DNA from: an uncultured Pirellulaceae bacterium | Lineage (GTDB): Bacteria; Planctomycetota; Planctomycetia; Pirellulales; Pirellulaceae | Reading direction: 5' to 3' | NCBI GenBank assembly: GCA_905480235.1 | Contig: CAJQPP010000013.1 | Location: forward strand, 1 to 64,000 | DNA: 64,000 nucleotides | Shown here: positions 18,048 to 27,104 of the stretch, piece by piece | Numbering within the stretch: the first letter of the stretch is position 1 | Layout of the letters: each line of letters starts with the position of its first letter | Translations under genes and position numbers: made by a program | The notes under the pieces: model-generated | Seen by the model: only the letters and a program-made list of their open reading frames with translations | What the model was told of the DNA's origin: nothing | Databases searched by the model: none

Positions 18048-19463
18048 ATGCCAAACATCAGTTTCGCCGAACAGGTCAATCACAACTTTGATCGAGCCGC
18101 TTCGCTGACCAATCACGACCCCAGTCTTTTAGCGCAGCTACGCGTTTGTAATTTTGTTTGTCGGTTTGCTTTTCCGATTGAACGTGACAACGGAAAAATT
18201 GAGGTCATCCGTGCTTGGCGGGCACAGCACAGCAACCACAAATTACCTACCAAAGGCGGCATTCGATTTAGTAACGATGTCAACGAAGATGAGGTAATCG
18301 CTTTAGCCTCTTTAATGAGCTACAAGTGTGCGATCGTCAACGTACCTTTCGGGGGAGCCAAAGGCGGTGTCAAAATTGACCGCCGCCAATATTCTGATGC
18401 CGAACTGGAGCGGATTACCAGACGATTCGCCTTCGAGCTAAGTCGTAAAAATTTCATCGGTCCAGGTATTGATGTCCCGGCCCCCGATTTCGGGACGGGA
18501 GCACGGGAGATGTCGTGGATTGCCGACACTTATCAGGCTCTCAATAACGAAGAACTTAACGCGTTGGCATGCGTTACTGGAAAACCTGTTGCCTTGGGTG
18601 GGATTCGGGGGAGGACCGAGGCTACAGGGTTAGGCGTTTTTTACGGCATCCGTGAGGCCGTCAACGTAGCCGAGGATATGAAACAGCTGGGTCTCCCGCT
18701 CGGCATGGAAGGTAAGTCGGTCGTAATCCAAGGTTTTGGAAATGTGGGTTACCACTGCGCGAAGTTTTTTACCGCAGCGGGGGCCAAGGTCATTGCAATT
18801 GCGGAATGGGACGGCAGCATTCACAACCCGGCCGGGTTGAATATCGCTGAGGTTGACGAGCATCGCAAAGAAACGGGATCCATTGTCGGCAGTCCAGATT
18901 CCAAACAACTCGATCCTTCCTGTGACGCATTGGAGCTACCATGTGACATCTTGGTTCCCGCTGCATTAGAAAATGTCATTACGGATGAGAATGTGGATCG
19001 TATCCAAGCATCCATTATTGCCGAGGCCGCCAATGGTCCCGTCACCGCGGCAGCAAGTGAAAAATTGTTTCAGCGTGGTGTCATGATTGTGCCTGACGCA
19101 TTCTTGAACGCTGGGGGCGTCACCGTATCCTATTTCGAGTGGCTAAAAAATCTGTCCCACGTGAGATTTGGGCGGATGGAAAAACGCTACGAAGAAAATG
19201 CGTTTCGCCGGGTGCTCAAACTTGTCGAAGGCGCAACTGGCACCGTGATCACAGAGGAACAATTGCGAGTCGCCGCTCATGGGGCAGAAGAACAGGAATT
19301 GGTACATTCCGGTTTGGAGGAGACCATGTCTACCGCTTACCACGAAATTCGCGCGTTGCGGTTGAAATTGGGTGCGCCAAAAATTGACCTGCGAACGGCA
19401 TCTTTCGTGGACGCGATTAATAAGATTGCTTCGTGTTACGGCGATATGGGTATCTTCCCGTAA
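18048..19463 (+). CDS. Glutamate/leucine-type amino acid dehydrogenase
   Basis: A NAD(P)-dependent oxidative deaminase of the Glu/Leu/Phe/Val dehydrogenase family, most like glutamate dehydrogenase. Three lysines have exactly the family spacing: Lys69 in 'LPTKGGIRFS', Lys93 in 'LMSYKCAIVNVPFGG' and Lys105 in 'GGAKGG'. The coenzyme domain has 'VVIQGFGNVGYHCAKFF' (about 225-241), a GxGNVG dinucleotide motif. The length of 471 is a little longer than the usual 420-450. It would link 2-oxoglutarate and ammonia with glutamate in the cytoplasm. A small inverted repeat GCCCTA/TAGGGC lies about 32 bases before the start. It is convergent with the thioredoxin gene across a shared terminator. Confidence 0.92.
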   Translation: MPNISFAEQVNHNFDRAASLTNHDPSLLAQLRVCNFVCRFAFPIERDNGKIEVIRAWRAQHSNHKLPTKGGIRFSNDVNEDEVIALASLMSYKCAIVNVPFGGAKGGVKIDRRQYSDAELERITRRFAFELSRKNFIGPGIDVPAPDFGTGAREMSWIADTYQALNNEELNALACVTGKPVALGGIRGRTEATGLGVFYGIREAVNVAEDMKQLGLPLGMEGKSVVIQGFGNVGYHCAKFFTAAGAKVIAIAEWDGSIHNPAGLNIAEVDEHRKETGSIVGSPDSKQLDPSCDALELPCDILVPAALENVITDENVDRIQASIIAEAANGPVTAAASEKLFQRGVMIVPDAFLNAGGVTVSYFEWLKNLSHVRFGRMEKRYEENAFRRVLKLVEGATGTVITEEQLRVAAHGAEEQELVHSGLEETMSTAYHEIRALRLKLGAPKIDLRTASFVDAINKIASCYGDMGIFP

Positions 19464-19484
19464 TCTCCCATGAGGCACAAAAAA

Positions 19485-19516
19485 AGCCCCTCTCGAATTC
19501 GAAAGGGGCTGCTTTT
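19485..19516. terminator. Bidirectional terminator between gdh and the thioredoxin-like gene
   Basis: Arms AGCCCCT (19485-19491) and AGGGGCT (19504-19510), with an A-tract on the left and a T-tract on the right, so it can serve both convergent genes. Confidence 0.85.
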
Positions 19517-19539
19517 AATCGACTTAAGCAATGGCTTAA

Positions 19540-20670
19540 CTAGTCATCTTTGTCGCCAGCTTTTTCTTTTTTCAGCTTCTCAAGAAACTCGCCGATTTCG
19601 GGGTATTCATCTCCACCTTTTATTACGGCCATTTCGGCCAGCTTAATCGCCTCGTCCAGATTACCTTGCAGATAAACGAGATGGGCCGCGGTATCCATCA
19701 AGGGAGCCCCATCGGGAGCCAGCTTGATACCTTTTTGGGCAGCTGCATAGGCAGCCGCTATGAGTGCCGGACTGACATCCTTGCCACTATCTTTGAGTTG
19801 GACCACGGTCCAAGCCATTTGGTTCAGAACTTGGGGGTTGTCCATTTCGGCTGTCATTTTCGTCATCGCTTCGGCGGCTCCTTTGGAGCCCGTCATGATC
19901 AACAACTGGGACCGCATTCGTCGCATGGGTTCCATGATGGAATCATCGCTATTTTTTTGCGCCATGCTTTCGATCGTTTCGTCCAAAAGATTAAGCGCCT
20001 CTTCCGTTTTATCTTGTTGCAACAGACGACCCAGCTTCGCTTGCATCACTTGCATTTCCTGCTTTGCTTGGAACGTGGCCGCAAATGCCTTTCGATTCCA
20101 CTCGCCATCCAGCACCTGTTCAATCACCTTGTCGAGGTTATCCATGGGGTGACCAATCCACTCGATCTTCCCGGTCTTGCCCACTAGAAAAGCGGTAGGA
20201 ATGCCATTCTGTCCTGCCGCCCGCATGTAGTCTTTTTCGGCTGATCCATCAGGATCGGTGGTCAAGCAATAGGCACTGGTAAGTTCCTTGTAGGTCATGT
20301 CATCTTTACCAGGCACTTTTCTTTCCAAAAAACCTTCGACGGTTTCCAGGTCCTCGTCACTAATACTTACCACTTGAAATCCACGATCGCCGAACTCCTC
20401 TTGCATCTCGACAATATGTGGCATGCTGCGAATGCAGGGGCCACACCAAGTTGCCCAGAACTCAACCAAGTAAACCTTTCCGTCTTCGAACTTGGTAACC
20501 GCGGCAAATTTCCCATTGCCGTCTTGTACCCAATGCTCCACATCCAATACGGGTGCGACCGAACCGATGGTTAACATTTCGGGGGCCGGTTTTTCCTCCT
20601 GCGCAATCAAGCCCGTTGCTAAAATCCCGAGCGTGGCGAAGCATGCCGTAATGGCAGAGCGAATATTCAT
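19540..20670 (-). CDS. Secreted TlpA-like thioredoxin-domain protein
   Basis: Signal peptide at residues 1-24 ('ITACFATLGILATGLIAQ'). The redoxin domain follows (about 35-190) with the active site Trp75-Cys76-Gly-Pro-Cys79 in 'VEFWATWCGPC' and the typical 'VVSISDED' strand. An insertion around 115-145 ('TYKELTSAYC') precedes the cis-Pro region 'NGIPTAFLVG'. The C-terminal 180 residues are helical, with TPR-like character ('EEALNLLDETIESM', 'AAAYAAAQKGIKLAPDGAP'). It probably reduces or isomerises disulfides in the periplasm-like space; the TPR part may hold a partner. It stands alone on the minus strand. Confidence 0.88.
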   Translation of the reverse strand: MNIRSAITACFATLGILATGLIAQEEKPAPEMLTIGSVAPVLDVEHWVQDGNGKFAAVTKFEDGKVYLVEFWATWCGPCIRSMPHIVEMQEEFGDRGFQVVSISDEDLETVEGFLERKVPGKDDMTYKELTSAYCLTTDPDGSAEKDYMRAAGQNGIPTAFLVGKTGKIEWIGHPMDNLDKVIEQVLDGEWNRKAFAATFQAKQEMQVMQAKLGRLLQQDKTEEALNLLDETIESMAQKNSDDSIMEPMRRMRSQLLIMTGSKGAAEAMTKMTAEMDNPQVLNQMAWTVVQLKDSGKDVSPALIAAAYAAAQKGIKLAPDGAPLMDTAAHLVYLQGNLDEAIKLAEMAVIKGGDEYPEIGEFLEKLKKEKAGDKDD

Positions 20671-20761
20671 TTTTTAGGTCGTTTCGTGTAGGGAATGGTA
20701 TGAAATCTCAGTCGGTATTCTGCTCATCCAACGTCGCAATGCAACCGCAGGGAATTTTCGC

Positions 20762-20784
20762 CTCGAAAAAAGCTTTTATTCGAG
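20762..20784 (-). terminator. Possible terminator after the methyltransferase-like gene
   Basis: Near-palindrome CTCGAA...TTCGAG with an A/T-rich core (AAAAGCTTTT), about 115 bases beyond the stop at 20899 on the minus strand. Weak support. Confidence 0.3.
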
Positions 20785-20898
20785 TATTTTGGCTCCGTAC
20801 CCCCGCTGGGGACGATCGGCTTTGCTGCGAATTTTTCATTCCCCGTCCTTAGGATACCCCCGTTTAGTGCCGCCCGAATCCTTTACGTAACAGATAAT

Positions 20899-21744
20899 TT
20901 ATTGAGCTTCGGGAGTTAAAAGGCCGCGAAATGCCATGCTGATCCGGTGACCATCTGGCGTCTCCTGGATCCATGGATGAGTAGCATCGACTCCTGCCAA
21001 ACAATGATCCAAGGCACGTAACGATTGATCCATCATGCCGGGATGACTGCCGGGAAAGAAATTACCCGCCTCCAGAGTGGCCTGAAGAAGACCTCCCAAA
21101 TCGCTCGGGGACTGAGCCAATCTGGGTAGCGAGTTCGAACAGACGATATCCATCACAATAATCAAACTTCCACCCGGAACCGCATGCTCTAACAACCGCG
21201 AGATGTGGCTCTCACGACAGACACGAATCATCTCGCTCATTTTTTCCGGGTCGTGCGAGAGGCAATGGGCGATCGGGATCATGAGTTCGGGAATCATGGA
21301 ATTTGAAATGATTAAATCGAACTGACCTAAATCGGGCAGCGAATGTTGAGCGATGCTTTGGCAACCTTGTTTCCACTCTTCGTCCGTCAACAGCCGACCC
21401 TCGGATAACAGTGCATCAATTCCGGTTAAATCTCTGCCGTGATGAAATATTCTCTGTCGCTCGGCGAGATCTTGTTCGCGTATCACTTCTTGAATGCCCG
21501 CTTTATCTCGGTCGATCAGGTGCACCTCGTGAAACCGCTCTAATAGGCTGCGCAAACCTAGCGCCGTGCCATCTCCCACACCGACAATACCCAAGGTACC
21601 GCGGCGCCCGCGCGACGCGGACGGTAGCATTCGCAGTATTTGGGCGCGATGAAAAGACGCCTTCTCCCAAGGTGACTCACTAGAACGCCCCATGATCGAA
21701 CCATGCTGGCGACGCCCCAAATATTCGTATTTGTCTTCCGCCAT
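20899..21744 (-). CDS. Putative SAM-dependent methyltransferase-like protein
   Basis: The start is at the ATG 21744, which has a clear AGGAG 8 bases upstream; a longer frame reaches 21843 but would overlap the previous gene. A Rossmann-type methyltransferase pattern is visible: motif I-like 'LGIVGVGDGTALG' near residue 41, an acidic strand end 'VHLIDRD', then 'FDLIISNSMIPEL' as motif IV and 'PGGSLIIVMDIV' as motif V/VI. The substrate is unknown. It lies 40 bases after the prepilin-peptidase-like gene on the same strand, suggesting one transcript. Confidence 0.6.
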   Translation of the reverse strand: MAEDKYEYLGRRQHGSIMGRSSESPWEKASFHRAQILRMLPSASRGRRGTLGIVGVGDGTALGLRSLLERFHEVHLIDRDKAGIQEVIREQDLAERQRIFHHGRDLTGIDALLSEGRLLTDEEWKQGCQSIAQHSLPDLGQFDLIISNSMIPELMIPIAHCLSHDPEKMSEMIRVCRESHISRLLEHAVPGGSLIIVMDIVCSNSLPRLAQSPSDLGGLLQATLEAGNFFPGSHPGMMDQSLRALDHCLAGVDATHPWIQETPDGHRISMAFRGLLTPEAQ

Positions 21745-21784
21745 CACTGTTCTCCTGTGGAAGGACTTATTTACCTTTTGCAAT

Positions 21785-22939
21785 TTATTCGCTGGCGGTC
21801 TGCTGCGTGCCTTCGTTAGCAAACGGCATCTCCAGGGAAGCACCGATTCGTGAAAGTAAAAGACCTACCAATGACAATACCGTCCAGAAGGGCCAAGTAT
21901 CGGCCAGGCTTCCTGTGGCATGTAGATTCCGCCACGCACAAAGAACCACGATAACACTCAATGTCGCCCATCCTGATATGGGAACTCGATTCGCATGCGC
22001 AACCGCTTGCTTGGCCACCACCAAAACCCCAAAAATGGAGATTGCCAAAATCACAAACTGCCAACCCATGAACAAGCCGGTGGTCCCAAAACAAATGGCC
22101 GTAGCTCGACTGTTGTTGGCCTGATTCGGATTCTTGGTAAACCAAATTTGCAGCACTAGACCGAGGCACATCCCGACGGCCCAACCTAAAAATCCGGTTA
22201 ACCATATATCCGACCTGGGCAGCTCCAGCGTTTGATCCGGCAACACATTATGCCAAGGAACCGGATACAGGACAGGCAACACCAGGGGAGCGACCAGCCC
22301 TATCAGCCAGGAAAACACCAGGGTTTTCAATGGAATACGACTGCGATCAAATGCCATCAACGTCCACGTTAGCAGCATCACCAGCAGCAACATGTGATAG
22401 GCGTAAATATAAATCAGTTCCCATTTGGGCGATAAAACAACCGCCAGAATGCCGGTACTGAGGTATCGTCGATCCCACGGCAGGTTGGCCCCCGCCGATT
22501 GAAATTGGACCAAAAATATTAACAAGAATACAAATCCAAAAACGGCTTCCACGATCGGGTAACGAGGCGAAATTGGCAAACGGCAAACTCGGCAGCGACC
22601 ACGGAGTTTTATCCACCCAAACACAGGGATATTGTCTGCCAGACGGATGGGAACTCGGCAATAGGGACAAGCCGACCCATTAGACACGACTGAGATACCG
22701 CGTGGCATTCTCCAAACGACCACGTTGATAAAGCTGCCCACCATGCTGCCGAAAACAAAGAACCAAAACGTGACCAGAGCTTCCATCACGCGGGATCGGA
22801 TCCATCCCAACCAAACGGATACAGCTGGATCAATCGGAAAAAAGGGCTCCAGCAATGGCGTCACACCCATCAGAAAAATGATGGCCAAAACCACAACCGT
22901 TACCAGATTGCGAATTAGATTCGAGCGTCGGCGTGGCAT
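21785..22939 (-). CDS. Prepilin peptidase (A24) homologue lacking catalytic aspartates
   Basis: The ATG at 22939 ('MPRRRSNLIRNL') opens the first membrane helix; the longer frame to 23281 has no membrane character. The N-terminal domain is typical of PilD/GspO: 'FGSMVGSFINVVVWRMPRG' and the four-Cys site 'CPYC...CRVC' around 'DNIPVFGWIKLRGRC'. The rest has about 7-8 helices. At the first catalytic position (Asp, seven before Pro) the sequence is 'MAFDRSRIP', with Ala in place of Asp. The second motif GxGD is missing: 'ICFGTTGLFMGW' stands at its place. It may keep the N-methyltransferase-type domain but have lost peptidase activity. Operon with the methyltransferase-like gene. Confidence 0.78.
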   Translation of the reverse strand: MPRRRSNLIRNLVTVVVLAIIFLMGVTPLLEPFFPIDPAVSVWLGWIRSRVMEALVTFWFFVFGSMVGSFINVVVWRMPRGISVVSNGSACPYCRVPIRLADNIPVFGWIKLRGRCRVCRLPISPRYPIVEAVFGFVFLLIFLVQFQSAGANLPWDRRYLSTGILAVVLSPKWELIYIYAYHMLLLVMLLTWTLMAFDRSRIPLKTLVFSWLIGLVAPLVLPVLYPVPWHNVLPDQTLELPRSDIWLTGFLGWAVGMCLGLVLQIWFTKNPNQANNSRATAICFGTTGLFMGWQFVILAISIFGVLVVAKQAVAHANRVPISGWATLSVIVVLCAWRNLHATGSLADTWPFWTVLSLVGLLLSRIGASLEMPFANEGTQQTASE

Positions 22940-23275
22940 TAAGAAATCGCAATAGGTTCCACGAGATAGGAAGGATAGGTGATTGTTGCAAAAACGGGCT
23001 TGGGCCGCCAGTTCCATGTGCTGCGTAGTTTTGGTCCTATTCTCCGAACCGAACTTTCTCCAGTCGCTTCCGAGATAAAACCGCGCATCTATTTTATTTA
23101 CGAAACACCGACGAATCCCTAAGCATGATATAATCGGGCCGGATGCGACATCAGCGACTGGCGAAATTGAAATCTTCTGGGAGATTTCGCTCGCCGATCG
23201 CCCCTGAACCGGGCGTCGCATGCCGATCTTAAAATACCTTGGATCCCTTGGTCCATCTATCATTTGGAGGCCGAT
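22940..23275. other. Divergent intergenic region
   Basis: About 335 bases between the divergent prepilin-peptidase-like and esterase genes. I see no RNA, repeat or convincing small gene; promoters for both sides are expected here. Confidence 0.4.
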
Positions 23276-24523
23276 TTGCATCGGACATTTATGAAGAACC
23301 GCGCTGCCATCCTTGTATTAGGTTTTATGGGGTTCGTATTTTTTTCGAGTTCACCTGCACAGGGTCAACCGCCGTCACCGATTCAAGATCTAAAAGATTG
23401 GCTGGCCGATTCACAGCGAGCTGGCATCAACGAACAGTCTTGGGCGACCGCCGCGCTCACCCAGGCGCAATCGGACGAAGCGAAAGAACTGCTTTGGCAG
23501 GATTTCGTGTCTCAAATCAAACAAAATCGAAAACAAGAATGGGATTCCAAGGTCATTGCGATGGGTGACCTGAAAATGAAATTTGATTTCAAGGTTTTCG
23601 GTAAACCGGGAGAGAATGGGCGTCGATTTTTTATCTCCATGCACGGGGGAGGCGGCGCACCACCCCGGGTTAACGAACAACAATGGCGAAACCAAATTGG
23701 GTTGTACGAACCCGACGAAGGCATTTACCTGGCACCCCGAGCACCCACCGATACTTGGAATTTGTGGCACCAGGCTCACATCGATAAATTTTTTGAGCGG
23801 ATCATTCAGGGTGCCGTCGTCTTTGAGGGTGTTGATCCCAACCGCGTCTATTTCATGGGTTATTCGGCCGGCGGGGACGGTGTTTATCAACTAGCACCGC
23901 GTATGGCAGATCATTTGGCGGCCGCCGCCATGATGGCCGGTCACCCGAACGATGCCAATCCATTAGGTTTACGCAACATTGGATTTACATTGCACATGGG
24001 CGCAGAAGACGGTGCCTACAATCGCAATAAAATTGCCGGCGATTGGAAGATCAAACTAGCGGACCTGAAAAAGGCTGACCCACAAGGTTACCCTCATGAG
24101 GTCACCATTCACCAAGGCAAGGGACACTGGATGGATCGAGAAGATGCCGTTGCGGTGGAATGGATGTCAGATTTCAAACGTAATCCATGGCCAGAAAAAA
24201 TTGCCTGGCATGTGCGCAACTCGGAGCCTCAAGAATTTTATTGGTTACGCGCAGAACAGCCCCAAGCAAAAAGCGACATCATCGTTTCGAGAGCCGGACA
24301 GACGATCGAAGTGCAAAAGTGCCCAACTGAAGACCTCGTGATTCGGTTAAACGACGAAATGGTGGATCTGGACCAGCCCGTTGTGATTAAAACGCCCGCC
24401 GGCCAAGCAACCTCCCGAACCTGCCAACGAAATATCGCGACACTTTATAAAACGCTACAAGAGCGAGGTGATAAGTCCTACATGTTTCCCGTCGAAGTTT
24501 CCGTCTCGACAAACCAGCCTTGA
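23276..24523 (+). CDS. Secreted alpha/beta-hydrolase (PHB-depolymerase/esterase-like)
   Basis: A strong ribosome site GGAGG (23266-23270) sits five bases before TTG 23276, so this TTG is the preferred start; ATG 23291 is the alternative. A signal peptide follows ('ILVLGFMGFVFFSSSPAQGQ'). The hydrolase core begins after a 100-residue N-terminal helical part: 'RFFISMHGGGGAP' is the oxyanion loop and 'FMGYSAGGDGVY' the nucleophile elbow with Ser. Asp in 'HMGAEDGAYNR' and His in 'QGKGHWMD' complete the likely triad. A beta-rich domain closes the protein. It probably cleaves esters outside the cell. It is convergent with the creatininase gene, 16 bases apart. Confidence 0.83.
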   Translation: MHRTFMKNRAAILVLGFMGFVFFSSSPAQGQPPSPIQDLKDWLADSQRAGINEQSWATAALTQAQSDEAKELLWQDFVSQIKQNRKQEWDSKVIAMGDLKMKFDFKVFGKPGENGRRFFISMHGGGGAPPRVNEQQWRNQIGLYEPDEGIYLAPRAPTDTWNLWHQAHIDKFFERIIQGAVVFEGVDPNRVYFMGYSAGGDGVYQLAPRMADHLAAAAMMAGHPNDANPLGLRNIGFTLHMGAEDGAYNRNKIAGDWKIKLADLKKADPQGYPHEVTIHQGKGHWMDREDAVAVEWMSDFKRNPWPEKIAWHVRNSEPQEFYWLRAEQPQAKSDIIVSRAGQTIEVQKCPTEDLVIRLNDEMVDLDQPVVIKTPAGQATSRTCQRNIATLYKTLQERGDKSYMFPVEVSVSTNQP

Positions 24524-24539
24524 TCGGTCCGGACGACGG

Positions 24540-25325
24540 CTAGGCAAATGGAAAATCCGAATCGAGAGATGATTCTGATAGTTCGGTAATAAAGGTCGAT
24601 AATCGGGTTACCAGTACCTGCATCAGCTGGCGTCCTTTTTCAGCGGTCGCGGCATGAGGATCGGCCGCACCTGAATTGGTGGTTAGCAGATGCCATGGAC
24701 GCGACACCGAAACCCAACCTTGATTCAACGCTTCAAAACGAGTTTTTCTTTTATTTCCCTGATCACCGGCTGGCCTACCCTCTTCATCGATAGCTACAAG
24801 TTCCGGAAAATAAGCCAGGCCAAAGGAAGTTTCCATTTCGCCCGCATGGTCTTCTGGCTTTTCGAAAATATCATGATAGACGTCGTTGACTGAATGGAAC
24901 CAATCGCAAAGAAAAAGATGCCCTTCGGTCTGAGCTCCCAGCTCGCGTACGATGGGCTTGAGCGCATTTCCGCCGTGGCTGTTAAGAAACAGGATCTTGC
25001 GAATTCCGCTGTCTACAATCGACTCCAACAGATCTGAAACCAACACCGTCATGGTCGATGGATTGACATTTAGCGCCAACGGAAATTCTCTCATGTTGGT
25101 CTGTGTACCAAACGGAATCGTGGGTAACAAAACCACTTTCGCACCCTGCTTCCAAGCCGCTTCACAAACGTGTTGGCCGATAATGGTGGCTTCTAGTGTG
25201 TCGGTTGCATACGGAAGGTGAAGGTTGTGCGGTTCGGTAGCCCCGAATGGTAGAACCGCGACCTCAAACTTTTGGTCGCGGATTTGGCGGTAGTTAGATT
25301 CTGCCAGGTTCCATGGTTGATTCAT
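24540..25325 (-). CDS. Creatininase-family amidohydrolase
   Basis: Start chosen at ATG 25325 ('MNQPWNLAESNY'); a second ATG six codons upstream (25343) is possible. Metal ligands of the family are in place: Glu31, His33 and Asp42 in 'GATEPHNLHLPYATD', and His in 'LFLNSHGGN'. This superfamily hydrolyses cyclic amides or formamides (creatinine, riboflavin-pathway formamide, mycofactocin peptide) with two metal ions. The length of 261 is usual. No pathway partner is adjacent, so the substrate stays open. Confidence 0.88.
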   Translation of the reverse strand: MNQPWNLAESNYRQIRDQKFEVAVLPFGATEPHNLHLPYATDTLEATIIGQHVCEAAWKQGAKVVLLPTIPFGTQTNMREFPLALNVNPSTMTVLVSDLLESIVDSGIRKILFLNSHGGNALKPIVRELGAQTEGHLFLCDWFHSVNDVYHDIFEKPEDHAGEMETSFGLAYFPELVAIDEEGRPAGDQGNKRKTRFEALNQGWVSVSRPWHLLTTNSGAADPHAATAEKGRQLMQVLVTRLSTFITELSESSLDSDFPFA

Positions 25326-25375
25326 CTTGTCTAGCGTAATCAATCAGTAGCCCGAGTGCCTATCCCACAAGTTCA

Positions 25376-25905
25376 TTATCTTGCTCCCCGTACCCGATCA
25401 ATGAACTCTGCGCAATAACCGTACGGGGTCTCCCTCGTCGAGGTGCTGGCCAGCGTGAACTCGATGCGAGTGCTTTCGTTCTCGTCAGGTCATTTGTAAC
25501 GCAAGGCAAGCGTCAGCAATGCTTCGACTTGAGATGCTTCGGACAGGTCTACATTCCGCTCCCCAACCTCTGGCGGTCGTGATTTCGAGGGTGTCTGATA
25601 CTTTAATGAAGTTGTCGAAGACGATGGTTGAGCCTTCGCAGCTCCCACCAGACCAATCTCGTACAGAGCGGTAAACGTGCGCCCTGCACCGATTTCCCCC
25701 GCGTCCATTGCATCATTATCAAAGTCTTGGGATTGCGACATGCGATTCCCGTAACCGATCTGCAATTTCACATCCTTGGCTATCGTAACCAGGCTGGCCG
25801 ACATTTGTTCAACCAGTACCTTACGGGCTTTCCGAATCGTGTCGATGTAGGCATAAATTCCATTTCCCTTGTTGGCGATTTGACTTGCCACCTGCCTGTA
25901 TGACG
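25376..25905 (-). pseudogene. Decayed von Willebrand A / DUF3520 protein (YfbK-like)
   Basis: One minus-strand frame keeps the C-terminal part of this family: '[20 protein letters not shown]', '[13 protein letters not shown]', 'GYGNRM', '[17 protein letters not shown]', then 'LLTLALRYK'. The 13 or so residues between 'VKLQI' and 'GYGNRM' are missing, a small in-frame deletion. A TGA at 25490-25492 interrupts the frame, but the family continues after it ('PDENESTRIEFTLAS') to a TAA at 25376. The metal-binding vWA half is lost upstream of about 25905. Intact relatives are secreted vWA proteins. This copy is dead. Confidence 0.75.
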
Positions 25906-26133
25906 AGAAAGCCGTCGGGCTGTTACAGGTTTTTCTGCAGTTGCACTTATTTTTTGTTGCCCTCGAATGAGGCGACATCGAAATAGTTTGCGTTCCCCAA
26001 AAATGAGCCGCGGCGTGATGGCAGGCAAAGCCAAATTCCATCGCAGTCTAAGTCAGTTGATGAATCTTGGGCGGAAGCAACGAACCGACGCAAGGTTGGC
26101 AAATCTAAAAATAGCCCGCGCAAGAGGTGCTAT

Positions 26134-26487
26134 CTAGGAGGGAGGAGACACAATGCGTTCCTTGTAGTGCTCACGCCAATCACGGCAGCCCTTGCTGCCG
26201 ACTTCAAAATCACGACAGACACGAGGGCGATATTCATGATGCTTGCAGCGTCGCGTCTCCATATCAAACCAGACACAGGGACCATCCAGATCTTGGCCTT
26301 CTGGTTTTTCATATCGTTCAATGAACTCCACTAACTCTCTTTTCAATGCTTCGGGCATCGCGGTCCAGTAGACGGCATCAAACGATTGGTCGGCGGGATG
26401 CATGAAAGCCGGATATCCCATGTGCATGCAACAAACGCCGCAACCTTCGCAATCGGGAATGACAGGTAGTCGTTTGTGTTTGCTCAT
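26134..26487 (-). CDS. YkgJ-family cysteine cluster protein
   Basis: Start at ATG 26487 ('MSKHKRLPVIPDC'); the longer frame adds a basic leader without support. The cysteine pattern is 'CEGCGVCC' near residue 13, then 'GPCVWFDMETRRC' and 'RPRVCRDFEVGSKGC', the eight-Cys array of the YkgJ (CxxCxxCC) family, presumed to bind zinc or an iron-sulfur cluster. Function in the cell is unknown. It lies 73 bases after the SRPBCC gene on the same strand, and may be the last gene of the lipid-modification cluster or independent. Confidence 0.83.
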   Translation of the reverse strand: MSKHKRLPVIPDCEGCGVCCMHMGYPAFMHPADQSFDAVYWTAMPEALKRELVEFIERYEKPEGQDLDGPCVWFDMETRRCKHHEYRPRVCRDFEVGSKGCRDWREHYKERIVSPPS

Positions 26488-26559
26488 CGTTCGCCGGGGG
26501 TTACTCCTTTTGCCGTTGGATCTAAGCCTGCAGGCCAAGGATTGGAGTTTAGACGAAGA

Positions 26560-27060
26560 TCAAGAGAAAAGCTCCACCATTTTACTTTGGCGATAGCCAA
26601 AAATTCTCTGCAGATCCTTTTCTACCAACAGGGGGTGCAAAATCACTCCGGCCCAAACCCGGTAATTGACCACGTCTGTCATTAGGGTTTGCTGACCCTG
26701 TTCTTCAAAAACATGTTCGTGGTGCCACGCCCGGTAAGGACCGCGCAACTGTTCATCAACAAACCGCTCGTTTGGCTGCCAAACTGAAATGTTAGTTCGC
26801 CAGCGAATAGGGATTCCCCGCAATCGGATCTTGTAATCGATTGTGGCACCCTGCCTCATCTCAATCGGCAGCGGTGTGAGAATGCGAAAGTTCAAAAATT
26901 CAGGCGTCAATTTTTCCAGATTGGCAGCGTCCGCGAAGAAAGGAAAAACTTCGTGCCTGGGTTTCGGCAACAGCGCCTGAGTTGTCAGCCGCCAAGACGA
27001 CCGTCCCAGTTTCTTAATCCCAATAACAGGGTTGGTTTGATCTGCGGAGCGGGTCAACAT
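26560..27060 (-). CDS. SRPBCC-family protein (polyketide cyclase/START-like)
   Basis: A 166-residue single-domain protein. The fold markers are 'LPKPRHEVFPFFADAANLEKLTP' at the start of the helix-grip domain, the strand 'IDYKIRLRGIPIRWRT', 'FVDEQLRGPYRAWHHEHVFEE' and a long C-terminal helix. This is the ligand-binding cavity family often encoded beside photolyases and lipid-modification genes in light-regulated clusters. It would bind a hydrophobic ligand; no catalytic residues are clear. Same strand as the CFA-type genes and probably part of that transcription unit. Confidence 0.82.
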   Translation of the reverse strand: MLTRSADQTNPVIGIKKLGRSSWRLTTQALLPKPRHEVFPFFADAANLEKLTPEFLNFRILTPLPIEMRQGATIDYKIRLRGIPIRWRTNISVWQPNERFVDEQLRGPYRAWHHEHVFEEQGQQTLMTDVVNYRVWAGVILHPLLVEKDLQRIFGYRQSKMVELFS

Positions 27061-27104
27061 CTCAGTCTTTTCATAGCAACTTGGTCGGCTGCAAATCTGC
27101 AGTT

